64,000 bases of DNA. Origin: Kalaharituber pfeilii (lineage: Eukaryota > Ascomycota > Pezizomycetes > Pezizales > Pezizaceae). Position 1 is the stretch's first letter; each line of letters opens with the position of its first letter. The stretch lies in NCBI GenBank assembly GCA_015179045.1, contig WHUZ01000005.1, forward strand, positions 1,302,001-1,366,000. The letters are read 5' to 3'. The translations under genes and the position numbers were made by a program. This document shows, in pieces, positions 21,522 through 33,019 of this stretch. The notes beneath the pieces were generated by a model, which saw nothing but the letters and a program-made list of their open reading frames with translations, was not told where the DNA came from and made no database searches.

Positions 21522-23319
21522 GTTCTCTTTCGATTCTGATGCACTTAAAATGGCAAACTTTTGCACGTACACTTTTTACCCACGACATGAATACCCCGAC
21601 TGCTCATTGCATCCTTTTTAATTTATTCTCATTATTGTTTTTCTCTATATTCCACAATTTGGCAAAAGGAAGTATTAGGCATGGCATACGACTACCCCTT
21701 CCTTTGCTCAGCAACTTTCCAACCATGGAATAGATACGTTCCGGAGCGTCATAGCTCAGGAAGAAGTATTATGTAACATGATTTGGAAGTGGAGGTAGAC
21801 TAAGGGGGTGAGGAGCAAGGTGAAATGTGTGGCAGGGAGGAGGAATAACTAGAAGGGCGAATAGTTCAGCACTTGGACTACGATAGAGATTTACTATTTT
21901 TTTGTACAGTATCTGGTGAAGAGGGGAAGAGCAGGTGCAAATCTGGGCAGCAGAGAAAGGCGGCTGACGTATGATAGGGAGATGGGATGGGCTCAGGCTA
22001 CATCTTCAGTACATACTTGTAGGGTAGGGACTTGCACTGCTTTGTACTGTTTTACTTTTCTGTGATGGTTAGTTTTTCTTGTGGCGTACTATATATTATT
22101 GCTCTGCTTTTTTGTTTCTATTTTTTTTTTTTTTTTTTTTTTTTTGTACTTTTTGTGCAGTGTATTGAGTAGGATGTAGGATGTGAATTATATATAGTGA
22201 TGTTTTTGTGCTTCCGTCAAGGTTATAACCAAGCGTTGTCAGATACCCTCGGAAAATTGTAGACCCTCTTTCCATTAGGGACCAGTCTTGCTGTATCTTT
22301 CGCTTTTGAAATGTCTGGGCGCTCAGGTACTACTAAACTTCACCATTGACATCAACATGTTGACGATGAAAGATCCCTAGAAACATCCTTTTTTTTTATT
22401 TATTATTCAACGATGTTATTTTTTTTTTTTTCATTTTTTCATTTTTTCATTTTTTTTCATTTTTTAAATTTTTTTCATCTTTTTAATTAATTAATTTATT
22501 TTTTTAAATTTGTTTTTACCAGCATTCCGCGTGCAGTAAATTTTTTTTTTTTTTTTTTTTGTTTTGTTTTCGCATTGGCAGAACCAAGATTTTTATGACA
22601 ACCGAATCCGCGGTTCTGGAATCAATCCCCTGTAGCGGTTACACGTTCCTGACTCACTCCCTTCCATCTCATGTAAGAAAGGAATCTAAATCTTTTAACC
22701 AAACCCCTTTGGCTCCATATGTACGATTGTAGGGTGTGCGGGTACAAAATTACTGTACATATCTCCAGCCAACAACAACAAATTTAAAAAAAAAACAAAA
22801 AAAGCAAATAGGCGGAGCAAAATAGCTACTTCCATTTATTGCCTTGTTTAACTGGGATATTTAATAAGATCCTGCTTATATACAAATTTCTAGGCACAAA
22901 ATTCACGCTCCCATACCCCGCCGATCTCCGCTTCCCTTCGCTTGGCTATGTACGTCAATCTGACGGACAAAAGTCTGACGGACACTTTTGTCCGTCACCT
23001 TGATACAGCGTAGTAACTGCTTTGGGGGGAAGTTTCGGAAACAAAGTCAAGTGCGCAAAAGCTTGGTTAGTGAAAGGTGATGTGATGTGGTGAAGTAGGG
23101 TCTTGGCCATGGTAAATAATTTCGAAGGGAGCATATATAGCTTGTTCTGGGATCGCCTCCCTCCTTGAGTTGGATATTTAATGAGAAACTTTGTATTTTT
23201 TTTTTTTTATTTCAATGAAATTTTATTTTTCTTGTAATTGAACAATTTGCCCGAATATATTATTATCGACAGAAAACGAAAGAAAACGACAGAGATAAAT
23301 CAAGATAACCTACGACAAG
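21522..23319. other. Intergenic region between pan3 and the PSD-like gene
   Basis: The pan3 3' flank is followed by very T-rich sequence, with poly-T runs at ~22120-22145 and ~22538-22560 and a run of CATTTTTT units at ~22425-22465. It also contains the foldback at 22961-22997. No gene was seen. The last few hundred bases should include the promoter of the PSD-like gene. Confidence 0.5.
22961..22997. promoter_or_regulatory. Perfect 14-bp inverted repeat (foldback) 320 bp upstream of the PSD-like gene
   Basis: TGACGGACAAAAGT and its exact complement ACTTTTGTCCGTCA flank a 9-nt loop that is itself another TGACGGAC copy. The stem extends outward by TCAA/TTGA with two mismatches. It could be a dimeric transcription-factor site, an RNA/DNA hairpin or a tiny foldback transposon remnant; sequence alone does not decide. 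Confidence 0.6.
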
Positions 23320-24969
23320 ATGGGCTTGGTAGCATATATCCACGGGTGGGTGGACTTCTTCTTGTCGTGGGGCAAGCTGGTAAGGGCCAATATTTCCGAA
23401 TATTGGAGGAATGAAAGGGGGAGGGACTCAGTCCCCTTCTTCTGGGAATTTATTTGCTGACAGTATTGTTCTTTTTAAACTGTCAACAGGTGCAAAATCG
23501 AGAAATTGGATGGCTTACGGTGGATCGCAAGGTATGTATGCTAAACGGCTACGCCTCAATCCCTATATCAATGTAATGTTATATTAGGTGAGAAGCAAAT
23601 ACGAGAGCATGTTATAACTAACATTCTTTTGGGGGGGAATAATTTCACAACTAGACCGGCAAGTTCATGCGTGAACAGCAGCCCCTATGGAAAAAGATCA
23701 AGCTGCTTCTTCTCTTCAACCCGTTGCTCGAGTGGAGTAAGTATTGGCATCTAAAGAAAAGAAAGGAAAACAATTATCCCTGGATTTTTTTTCTACAAGT
23801 GACTGACACTGTGATGACTGCGTGCGCACTTACAGTCGACAGAACCAAACTTCTGCGCTTCGTTCTCCATGAGAAGGCTACTCATGCCGGGAAGGTGGAG
23901 TCCAGTCCCGCGTCAAAGAAAAAGATCAAGTCCTTTGTGGACTTCTACAAGATCGATATGAGCCTGTTTGAGCCAGAGGATATAAATGCTTACCCGGTAA
24001 ATTCTCTCCGTCCGCATTGTTGTATGCCAGTTACCCTGAATCACGCGAGCGGACACTGACGGTAATACAGAGCTTCCAGGACTTCTTCATCCGCAGACAC
24101 AAGCCCGGCGTTCGCCCGATACACAAGCCCGATGATTCCACCGCCGCCATCGTCGTCGCTGATTGCCGCCTCGTCGTTTACGACACTGTCCCGCACGCCC
24201 GCAGCATCTGGATCAAAGGACACAACTTCACCATCAAGAATCTCATCCAAGATGACACAGAATGGCAGCGCTGGCACAACGGGTCGGTAGCGAGCTTCAG
24301 ACTCTCCCCGCAGGACTATCATCGGTTCCATTCGCCGGTCACGGGAAGAATAAAGTGGTGTAAGCGGATCGCAGGGGATTATTATGGCGTTGATCCGATT
24401 TGTATCAGGAGTGACATTGATGTGTTGACGTCCAACGCGAGGTGCGCGGTGGTAATTGTGACGCAGGACTTTGGGGAGGTGCTTTTCGTCGCTATTGGAG
24501 CGAAGGAGGTCGGGACTGTCAAGTAAGATACCCCTCCCCGCCCTCTACCCCTTCCCTAGGTTCTACCATATTCTCCCGTTTTCCTACTTTTCACCCGCAA
24601 AAACATCAGGGTATCTTCATTCATAACATAACACCATGTAGGATCCATGAGAGATTTCACGCCCCCGGAATGCTCATCCACAAGGGTGACGAGCTCGGCA
24701 TGTTCGAGTTTGGTGGTTCAAGCATCATTGTCGCGTTCGAGCCTGGCCGAATCGAGTTCGATGACGACCTCGTCTATCACAGCAATCGCGCTATAGAAGT
24801 TGACGTGGAGATGGGTATGAGCTTGGGTAAGGCGACGAAGCCGGGCGTGGGGGCACGGGGTTATCAGTATGCGGGAAAGCTGAAGGATGACGTGCCAGGG
24901 ACGGGGTCCGAAGCAGGGAGGGCAGCAAGGGGAGGGAGGTCATATAAGGATGTGTTGAAGGAAGATTGA
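23320..24969 (+). CDS. Phosphatidylserine decarboxylase-like pyruvoyl enzyme
   Basis: Six exons (23320-23379, 23490-23531, 23655-23736, 23836-23996, 24071-24522, 24642-24969) give 374 aa; all phases agree. Members of this family decarboxylate phosphatidylserine to phosphatidylethanolamine after self-cleavage that makes a pyruvoyl cofactor. Visible family blocks: SFQDFFIRR (~116-124), the VADCRLVVYD strand, DYHRFHSPVTG with the conserved histidines (H199, H202), and the C-terminal FGGSS at ~289-293, which replaces the usual LGST/LGSS. Cleavage would fall between G291 and S292. It has no mitochondrial presequence, inner-membrane segment or C2 domain, unlike classical Psd1/Psd2, so it belongs to the extra stand-alone soluble PSD-like group common in filamentous fungi. 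Some relatives act on amino acids instead of phospholipid, so substrate is open. Confidence 0.82.
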
Positions 24970-25655
24970 GATTGAGGCGTGAGAACATAATGTTTAGCTA
25001 ATGGAATAATCTATAATGAATTGTATATGGATGACATACAAGTAGTCTCAGTTATGAAGCTAGTAGTTTTGATCAAAATTTTCAATTGCAAATACCAACC
25101 ATTACCCTCAACACTTCTCCTACTAGTAGTATTGCTCTGCAAGACTGCTGCCAAAAGTGGCTGAATACCAGAATTACAAGATAGTTACAATAAAAGGAAT
25201 CCCCAGATATATAGGCAAAGTTCATACTCTGCTTCCATGAATACATTGAAATAGTCAATCAATCTTTTTGTGTGATCCATTCCAACCCATCATTTCACAA
25301 TGGAATTCCCCCCCAGTCTCCCCCACCCCCCACCAAAAAAAAAAAGACTCCGTCTATAACCATATCGTACTGTTTCTCACAGAACAAAACATAACAATTG
25401 CTGATAATCATAAGAAAGAAAGAAACCAAACAAGTTCATTTGTTTCTTTTTTCCTTATTACAAAAAAAGAGCAGTAGGTGGTATTTTGACACCACCCCCG
25501 CCCCATTTCTTCCTCCGTAATGGAAACAAGGAGACGATATACGAAATTTTAGGAATATACGGGGGCTGCGAAGTCGTGGCGATAGCAATAATAACCTGGC
25601 CGAGGGAATGAGAATTCACATATAGTCGAAGATGGTACCGTGCCGTCGAGCGATG
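24970..25655. other. Convergent intergenic region
   Basis: Short spacer between the 3' ends of the PSD-like and GNAT genes, AT-rich, with an A-run near 25336. Nothing gene-like was seen. Confidence 0.5.
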
Positions 25656-26664
25656 TTAGGCAGGCTTCTTAATATGAATTTGCTTCCACAAACCGACCTA
25701 TATTAACAAATTAGCATCATCGCACTCCCAAACTCATGTGTAAATATCTAGAATGCTCAATACTCACATGCACAATCCCCTCCTCATCCCACTCCCCCAT
25801 CGATTCATCCAACACAAACCCGAATTTCTCCCACATCCCCTTAACCGCCTTCTGTGCATGCACCAACACCTTCCCATCCCATCCCTTCCCTGTCGCCAGA
25901 AACGCCCCCAATTCCCCTCCCCTCACCGCACTCGCAACTACACCTTCCCCTTCCCTCTTCGCCCCTGCGGCCTTCCTCATCTGCTCTGTAATTCCCATGC
26001 CGGAAAGACTAATTCTCCTATTCCATTTGACATCCCCCATAACCTCGTCTGGATGGTCTGCTGCCCATTGCAGGGCCGTATCAACAAGCAATTTCCCAAT
26101 GCCAAGTCCGCGAAACGCAGGTATGGTTGCGAGGCGCCCGAGCTTGATGTAATTACAGTTGTCCTCGTGTGGAGAAGTCGGTGGGGGGGAGTCCGGATGA
26201 TGCCTCTGATGACCATTACCTTGCGCTGACTCCGGCGAGGGCAGCTGATGCTGATGCATATGTGATGCATGTGGCGGTGGAATCAACCTAATCGTACCGA
26301 CTGGAATCCTCGTTGTCGACGATCCCCCACTTCCACCTCCTGCCCCTCCAGCTCCTCCACCATGGTGATGATGATGCTGATAGCCCCTATGCGCCTGCGC
26401 TCCATGTCCCGTCGACGCCACACTCGCATACACTACCCAATGAAAACTCCTATAATCGTCCTCATCCAGCTCGTTCTCGAACGGCACTCCTTGCTCCTTC
26501 ACAAACACCTTCTCCCGTACATCCATTGCGTCCTGGAACGCGGGATAATTTGGGTCGCTCATTACTCGTTGGTCTGCATCCGAATCGCTTGGGTTCGCAA
26601 TCGGGGCGACCCCCGCGGGAATGAATGTGATGAAGGGGGTTGTAGACGTCGAGCTCGTGGGCAT
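25656..26664 (-). CDS. GNAT-family N-acetyltransferase
   Basis: Two exons: 26664-25768 and 25697-25656, phase 0, 312 aa. The small second exon supplies VGLWKQIHIKKPA, replacing an unspliced tail; its acceptor is preceded by a GATGCTAAT branch point. GNAT features: motif D/A strand KLGRLATIPAFRGLGIGKLL with the acetyl-CoA pyrophosphate loop R-G-L-G-I-G (~185-190), an N-terminal VREKVFVKEQGVPFENELDEDD block typical of the YjcF/ElaA-like subgroup, and a C-terminal AQKAVKGMWEKFGFVLDESM helix plus E-E-GIVHV strand. A His/Gly-rich low-complexity insertion (~88-118) and a Pro/His stretch (~128-168) interrupt the fold between strands. Substrate is unknown; the subgroup includes small-molecule acetyltransferases. 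Confidence 0.82.
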
Positions 26665-27453
26665 TTTATCACAATCCTTTTTTTCGTAAAAATCCCGCTG
26701 TACTGGAGCAGGCTAAATTAGTCTGCGGGTTTGGAAGTATTTATATTCTTACTATGGCACTATGAATTTACCTCCTCTGAAACAAAATGTCACGAGAAAG
26801 AAGGAATGTCAACTTGTTTATCGTGAGTAATGTTCTAGTAGCAAGTCCGACTCCCGGATACAGTAGCAGATTTATACAAATGGCAATCACCCCTACTTCC
26901 TTCCGTTACCTCCCTCTCCCCGCCGAACCTGCATCAGCTACAGAAAGAACTAGGCAGGTAATACTTCATGCTGAAAGTGTGCGGCAGCTAAGCGCAGAAA
27001 GGAGGTTGCGCTGTTATCTGGGGCCAGGATTTGCCAGCACTGCGCGGATATGCTGTTAGATTGGTGCCGGCCGATCTGATGATTCGAAGCAATCTGCTGC
27101 ATGCCTGTAGCGAATGGATGTAATGTTGTTCCATGCGAGATGACGTCGTCGCAGGTGAACAGCGTCGCGGCAATTGGCCATCTCCATGGTTCATGGTACT
27201 CCCATTGACAAGAAAGATGAAGATTAGTGTGAGATACATGAAGATGTGAACATACTGCGGCGTTCAAGGATCCCTCAGTCTGTAGCAAGCTGAAATTTAT
27301 TAATTATGGAATGTAACATAACATCTGATATACAGAACATGCAATGGGCAAAAACCATGAGATCTTAATATTAACAGGATAATTACCCAATCCAGAACCA
27401 GTTTAAGCAATTGAGGGAAGGATTCTGTCACGTGATCGTAACGACTCTGGTCG
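26665..27453. promoter_or_regulatory. Spacer between GNAT promoter and the 3' end of the PAM2 gene
   Basis: It holds the promoter of the GNAT gene (immediately upstream of 26664) and the terminator region of the next minus-strand gene. A + strand frame at 26787-27059 is not supported by homology or splice context. Nothing else was seen. Confidence 0.4.
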
Positions 27454-29661
27454 TTAGTAAATAAGTAACAAATCCTCGTCCTCCGTCACTACAGGATCGA
27501 AGCTCATGCAAATCAAGTCCTCCTCTTCCTTTGTGACCTCCTCCTCAAGATTCTCGTCTATAGAGCCAAGAAGATCAACTCGTATTTTGCTAGGTGTTAA
27601 AATCAATTTAGGCGGCCGAAGAACCCCACACAAATCATCATCCTCATCCTCGTGAATACCCACTGAATAGTCCATGCTGCTGACAGGCTTGACTGGAGTT
27701 GATGCTGGGTTTCTATGCCCACTTGGTGTAGCAGGTGTATTTGGAGGAGGAATTTGGCCATCCTTCTTTTCAACTTTACCCTCCAGCTGGGCTGCAAAAT
27801 TAGATGGCAAATTAGGTGCCGTTGTCAGGATCGGTGGGATGAGAGAATTATCTGCTGACGTAAGTTTAAGGGGATCAGAATTTGCAATAAATTTTGCTGA
27901 ATTGGCTGCTCCCATGGCAGTGGTCAGGTCCAATGTGCCTTTGGTATTCTCTGAAATAGCATGTCTGCTCAATGGGGCACAACCCGCCTCTTCAAAAGTC
28001 TCTTTACTCGGTATCATAATTGTCAACTTGCGCGTTTCCGTGGTCATAAAGGCTCGACCTGGGATAAATTCTGGGGCATTCAGATTGAGAGTTTGCATCG
28101 ACTTCAAGGCCTTTTCCGAAGTGCTGCGAAAGGAGATTGGTCTAAATGGAGGGGCGCTTGCATTCAATGGGGTTTTTGGCCGGCTTTCTCCTGCAGTCTT
28201 TAAATCCCCATTGCTCACAGGTACCCTCTGGATTGCTCGGTCTTTACCAAGATAACTTACCCTGATCCGCTTCACCGAATCGAAGTAGACCTTCAGCGCT
28301 GCTGTCATCTGAGAACTTCGCACAGTTTCTCCAGCCAAGGCTGACCTAATCACTGCTTTTAGGTTTGTACTTTTGACGCTCAGTTCTGTGGTTTCAACCA
28401 AAGATCGACTCTCTCGGACTTTGGTAACAATGAATTTCATATCTCCTTTGGTATAGGCTGTCGAAACATGAACTCGCGCATATGGGTTTGTAAGAGGCTC
28501 TTTCGAGCAGATAAGTGAAGTTCCATCCTCTCGGTACCGGAAATTGTGAGCTAGTCGACGGCTGTGAAGAAGAATCCTTGAAGGGGTTTCTTTTTGATAG
28601 ATTACAAATTCTGCATGACATTCCAGAAGATTGGCCAGATTGTGAGTAGTTATGAGGCATGTACAGGCTTCATTAAGCCTTACATCAAGTAACCCCATAT
28701 GTCCTTTTGGAACATTTGCTGTGGACCTTGATTAGAGCCCCGGCAGTGTTAATCAGGAGTCGGCGCACCTACTGCTTTGTTGCTCTTTCAGCTTTGCTAC
28801 CCACACTACTTCAGCTGCCTTCTGCTCGTCCACCTCACGATGAGATATATAAATTCTTGTTTTTGGCGATTGTGATTTCTGATACCCTAGTGAGTAAAGC
28901 GCCTGCTCAATCTTTGTGAGAGTGCCTTCATCATGAGCAAGATCAAAGTGACAGAGGATATCTTTCGAGTCGATGAATTCATGAAATCCTCTCCGCCCAA
29001 GGTTCAGATCTTCCATTTCCAAGTCACTTGTGTAATATTTCGTGAATGAAGACGTCCCGAGACTCATCTGTTCGAACTGTATAAGTAGCAATTAACATAA
29101 CTGAGAAGACTAAACCAACATTCATCTTTATTCCGAAATTTTTATTCTTCGACAAGAAAGCAATTTTCCTCAAAAGCCCCTCGGAAATCTTATCCATAAT
29201 CTGTGGATTGTCAATGTCATCCTCTCCATCCAATGTCTCCTTTCTAAGTGGCTGCAGCCTCCATGATTTGTTCTTTCCAGCAGGTTCAAAAGCTAAGACG
29301 GTTCCAAGCTCCTTTTCGAGAAGAAGGAAACGTGACGGGTCAAATACACCACCCTCCTTTATCTTGTTGATGCGTCTCTGAAGAGCCTGGTGCGCATTTT
29401 TGACACAGCTGAGTTCACCACTAAGGACCACAAGTAAGGTTCTCTCGTGAAATCTCGCACTTGCATTTGTCATCGTTGCAATTCTTACGATGTAGTCAGT
29501 AATGCCTATTGCTATTCGTTTTACATAGAGGTAGAAACCTACTCCCTGAGGTTCTTCTCCTCCTCCCCGAGTAATTTTTTAATTTGTTCTTTATCCATGT
29601 CCTTCAGAAAAACCTCAACTGCAGTAGATATTACTGCCGTTTCCGGTCGTGCTCTTGACAT
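27454..29661 (-). CDS. Unrecognised protein with two tandem PAM2 motifs
   Basis: Four exons (29661-29543, 29459-29120, 29076-28773, 28718-27454) join in phase to a 675-aa protein. At first sight it looks like two genes, because the unspliced frame stops at 28753 and an ATG lies at 28698. An intron with donor GTAGGT and acceptor CACAG|CA links them in frame and gives a continuous EQQSTNVPKGHMGLLDVRLN. Residues 1-~420 look folded but match no family I recognise (FHERTLLVVLSGELSCVKNA; NLANLLECHAEFVIYQKE; GDMKFIVTKVRES). The rest is disordered and carries PLNASAPPFRP (~439-448) and LNLNAPEFIPG (~465-474), both fitting the PAM2 consensus L-N-x-x-A-x-x-F-x-P, which binds the MLLE domain of poly(A)-binding protein. 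An acidic tail ends the protein. Role in mRNA biology is inferred only from the PAM2 motifs. Confidence 0.72.
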
Positions 29662-30883
29662 GCCGGAAGTTCGATGAGGCAGAACCATTGTATGGTGCAG
29701 CCCAGTTTGTGTTTAAAAATGGATAACCAGTAGCACAGGGTAACTGTAAAACAAAGGGCTTCACTGGGAAGATGGAACACTAATATGATGCAGGCGAGCG
29801 AACTGAAGGGGGGGCAAGCGGAGAAGGCGATGTTGGTATATGGGCGGCCGCAATGTTTGCAGTTTGAGAAGTTCGAGAAACTGGAGGACGTGCGTGCGAG
29901 GGAGTAGTCCGAGGAGGGCAGCGTGGTACTCTTGTCACCAAAATGGAAGCGGAAAACCCAAAAAGGTAGTCATATCCAAAAAAAAAGGTTGCAACAGAAT
30001 CATAAGGCAGAAGCACATAAACCTCCCACATCCAATCCGCCCATCCACATCCAATTGAGAGGAGGCAAACCAAACTCGTTTGACAATATAGATACATGCA
30101 ATTGCAAAATATGAACTATATGCAGGCGCCCTGTAATTATTGAAAATCAAATCTAGGGAATTATATTTGTAGAAGCATTATGTCCCATGTTTGAGATGCA
30201 AGTTAGCAGCAGAGAAGTGGGTACATAAGTAGTGAGAATGATTGGAGATGTCATATATGCATGAGATTGCGATGGGGTTTTGGTGCTCTAGCAGGGTATC
30301 GTATACTTTTTGCAGGAACACGTGAAGGGGCCATTTTCTCCTTTCCTTTCATACATCCCACTACTATCATATGAGGAGTATTTGGCACTCTATCTTTCCC
30401 TTTGGCTGTACGGGGCATTACTAAGCTCTGCTTCGGAAGTCTTGGCGGCACGGGTAGGACCTGCGCTAGAACACACCGACAGCCTCGCGCACCAATCGCA
30501 CGCCCTCTCGCCAGCACACGCCGCCAGCGCCCCCTCCCCTCTGGACCCCTCTGCCGCCCCTTGCCCGCGCGGGCCTGAGTAGTGCTCGCTTGCTGTAGCT
30601 GCCCGCCCCCGCCGCCCGCCCGCCGCCCGCCGCCCGCTCCCCAGCCAGCAATAAGCCGTCCTGAAGGCCGGCCCTGCAGCAGCCACACCCCGAAATAATT
30701 TGAAAAAAACGAAAAAAGAAAACGAAAAAGCGTACAGTACTTGCTTGAACATTAATTTGCCCTGAGAAAAGCGCCTGCACTGTGCAGTAGCAGTACATAC
30801 ACAGTGCACGCACTTGAAAATCTGCTGCTGTACTGCCCTGCAGCTGCTCAGCAACCCCCCACCCTCCCCAGGTGCGCAGCAAA
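29662..30883. promoter_or_regulatory. Divergent promoter region with GC-rich island
   Basis: 1.2 kb between the divergent PAM2-protein and DENN genes. About 30470-30680 is very GC-rich with CCGCCCGCCGCCCG runs and several GC-box-like GGCGGG/CCCGCC cores, then gives way to AT-rich sequence. Long frames there are composition artefacts. Confidence 0.45.
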
Positions 30884-33019
30884 ATGTCCCCACTAACTGT
30901 TGATCCTGATGCCGCTCAGCGATCGGATGCAAGCAAGCTCCCGCCGCTGTCTGCGCTTTTCGTCATCTATTTTGACATCAAAGCTGGGTATGTGAAGGAC
31001 TGCGCTGCAAATCAAGACCGGTTGCTGACAAAGTATATCCCAGGTATACCATTGCTTGGAAGCAGACTGCAGAGGGTGGTGAGTGCTGACAATAGATTCT
31101 ATTTATCTTGTGGTGCTTTGCATTCGGATGAAAGGTCGTTAACAGGGTGAACAGTCTGCTTGGACGGCGTTGAATTCAAATCGCTTCCGCCTGGCCTTCA
31201 TAATATCAAGGAAGATCTCGTCTATTTTGTCCATGGATCCTATGCCGGTGTCAGTGCCTTCATCAACCAGCCAGCGGCCGAGGAGGAGCGAAATGCCATG
31301 ATGTTCTCGGTTGGAATTCTGGTGCCTTTGAGCCATGGTCGGCTGGGTCGGAGCTGGAGGCATGCAGAAAACCTCAAGGAGCTTGCAAGGTCAATAGATG
31401 GATGTAAAATGTTCTCTGAAGACACTCGACAGTACCAATTACTATCAGACTACTACGCCTCACATCGGATACCGACTTCGACGAGCTCTCCACCGTTGAC
31501 TCCTACCGACTCCCCTTCCTCTTTACGATACCGGCCTTCGGCTTCGAGAGCATACAAATCTGCGCCCATTATGGAACCAACACGACTTCACCATCGCACG
31601 CGAAGTATATCCGACGCTACACTGGTAACCCCAGCTACCCAGATGACGCGGCTGTCACCCCATCATCCCGCATTGTCCCTGTTGGAGTTTCTGGATACCT
31701 TCGGTCCATTAGTTTTTCCGTTATATAGGGCAGCACTCTCCCGAAAGCGAATCCTACTTATTACCCAAGCTCCTGTTGAGACAGCTTGCAATTTTGGTAG
31801 CCAGTTCTCGTGTTCCTCATCCTCTCTGACTTTACTAATATAAATTTACTATTGTACAGTATACAATATATCCATTCTATCGACAATTCCCCTCTCAGTC
31901 TCATCAATCCTCCCTCCCAGTGGCTCTTCGGATCCATCCCGCCTCCGTCCCCTTTTCTCAATCGGTGTCCACGACATCCCCTTCCTGGAAGAGCAATCCC
32001 AGCCAGGCCAGCCCTCATCAAGTACGGCTCCGGTAGCCGAGTCCTATCCATCCTGGGTTGCCTGTACTACGGACGGAGTCCTCTACCTCAAATCATCCCT
32101 CTATGATGTTGTCGTCACCTTACCGCCACCTCATGCAAAGCTCGCAAGCAAGAAAGCGTGGCCGAAGATTGAGTCTCCTGCGGGCGTGCCTATGAAGGCT
32201 ACTCAGAGAGATTTACGAAGATACAGGAAACTACGGAAGGGGTTGGAGCAGTACATGGGAGTTAACGCGGACCCTTTTTCGTCGATCCCTGGTATTCATA
32301 ATGGTACATCCGGAGTCAGAGAATATACAGCTACATCAAACGAGGAGGAGGACGTATGTGAGAAGGCATCATGGGCGGAGCTAGCATATTCTGGGTTTCT
32401 ATGGTGGGCAAGTGCAGGGGAGAAACGTCAGGACAACAATGCGGAAGAGGATGGAGACCGTGTTGCACCTGCCCGCGGCCATATTCCGCTCGACGATCAT
32501 GACGAAAATACGCCATTACTTGACGGTCCCGCGGAGCATGAGCGTGACGATGACTTGACGCTTTACCGGCGGAGGAGCTCTAGTACCATTACTCCTTTGA
32601 TACAACCCGAGACACCGGGACTTCCCGGGCCGGTTCGGGGCTCGGGCAGTGGTGCTGTAGAAATGGATATTATTGCTTATTTCCACCGATTAACGGGACG
32701 CATTATTGAAGGGATGGCTGAGGTGATTGAGGCTAGTGGCCATGGCGATAATATAGGGGTTATGAGCGATGAGGAGCCCGAGGCAGGTGAGGAAGGGGCT
32801 AGTGATACAGCGGTTAGAGAAGTTCGACCAAACCAACGAGCAAGTGCATCGAAGGCTACACCTGTGGATGTCTGGTTCTCAAGGGATGAGATGGCAAGAA
32901 TGGGGCTGGATAGGTGGAGTAAGTCTGATGAAAATTTTTTGGAAGAGATGGGGAGGAAGTGGTGGGGGAGGGAGGTGGGTGCGGAGAAGGGGGGAATATG
33001 TGGGTTGCTATGTTGCTAA
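30884..33019 (+). CDS. DENN-type protein of the DENND11/LCHN (DUF2347) class
   Basis: Four exons (30884-30987, 31044-31078, 31155-31796, 31860-33019) give 646 aa. Joins restore FDIKAGYTIAWKQT, then LDGVEFKSLPPGLHNIKEDLVYFVHGSYAGVS (written here as separate blocks VEFKSLPPGLH and DLVYFVH), LVPLSHGRLGRSWRHAENL, LLEFLDTFGPLVFPLYRAAL, CNFVYNISILSTIPLSV and GVHDIPFLEEQ. These match the u-DENN/c-DENN layout of human DENND11 (LCHN) and its fungal relatives, a family of likely Rab GEF or membrane-trafficking regulators. The second half (~430-646) is acidic and disordered with a short cysteine-rich terminus GLLCC that could be lipidated. The 35-nt exon 2 and its donor GTGAGT are supported by the conserved GYTIAW text. 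Biochemical activity of the family in fungi is not established. Confidence 0.78.

Noticed and set aside
26787..27059. 90-codon + frame downstream of the GNAT start
   Set aside because: No homology and it lies in the GNAT promoter region; likely chance.
28698..28753. A gene boundary between two minus-strand frames (stop at 28753, ATG at 28698)
   Set aside because: A GTAGGT..CACAG intron joins the frames in phase and gives continuous protein-like text, so I treat them as one gene.
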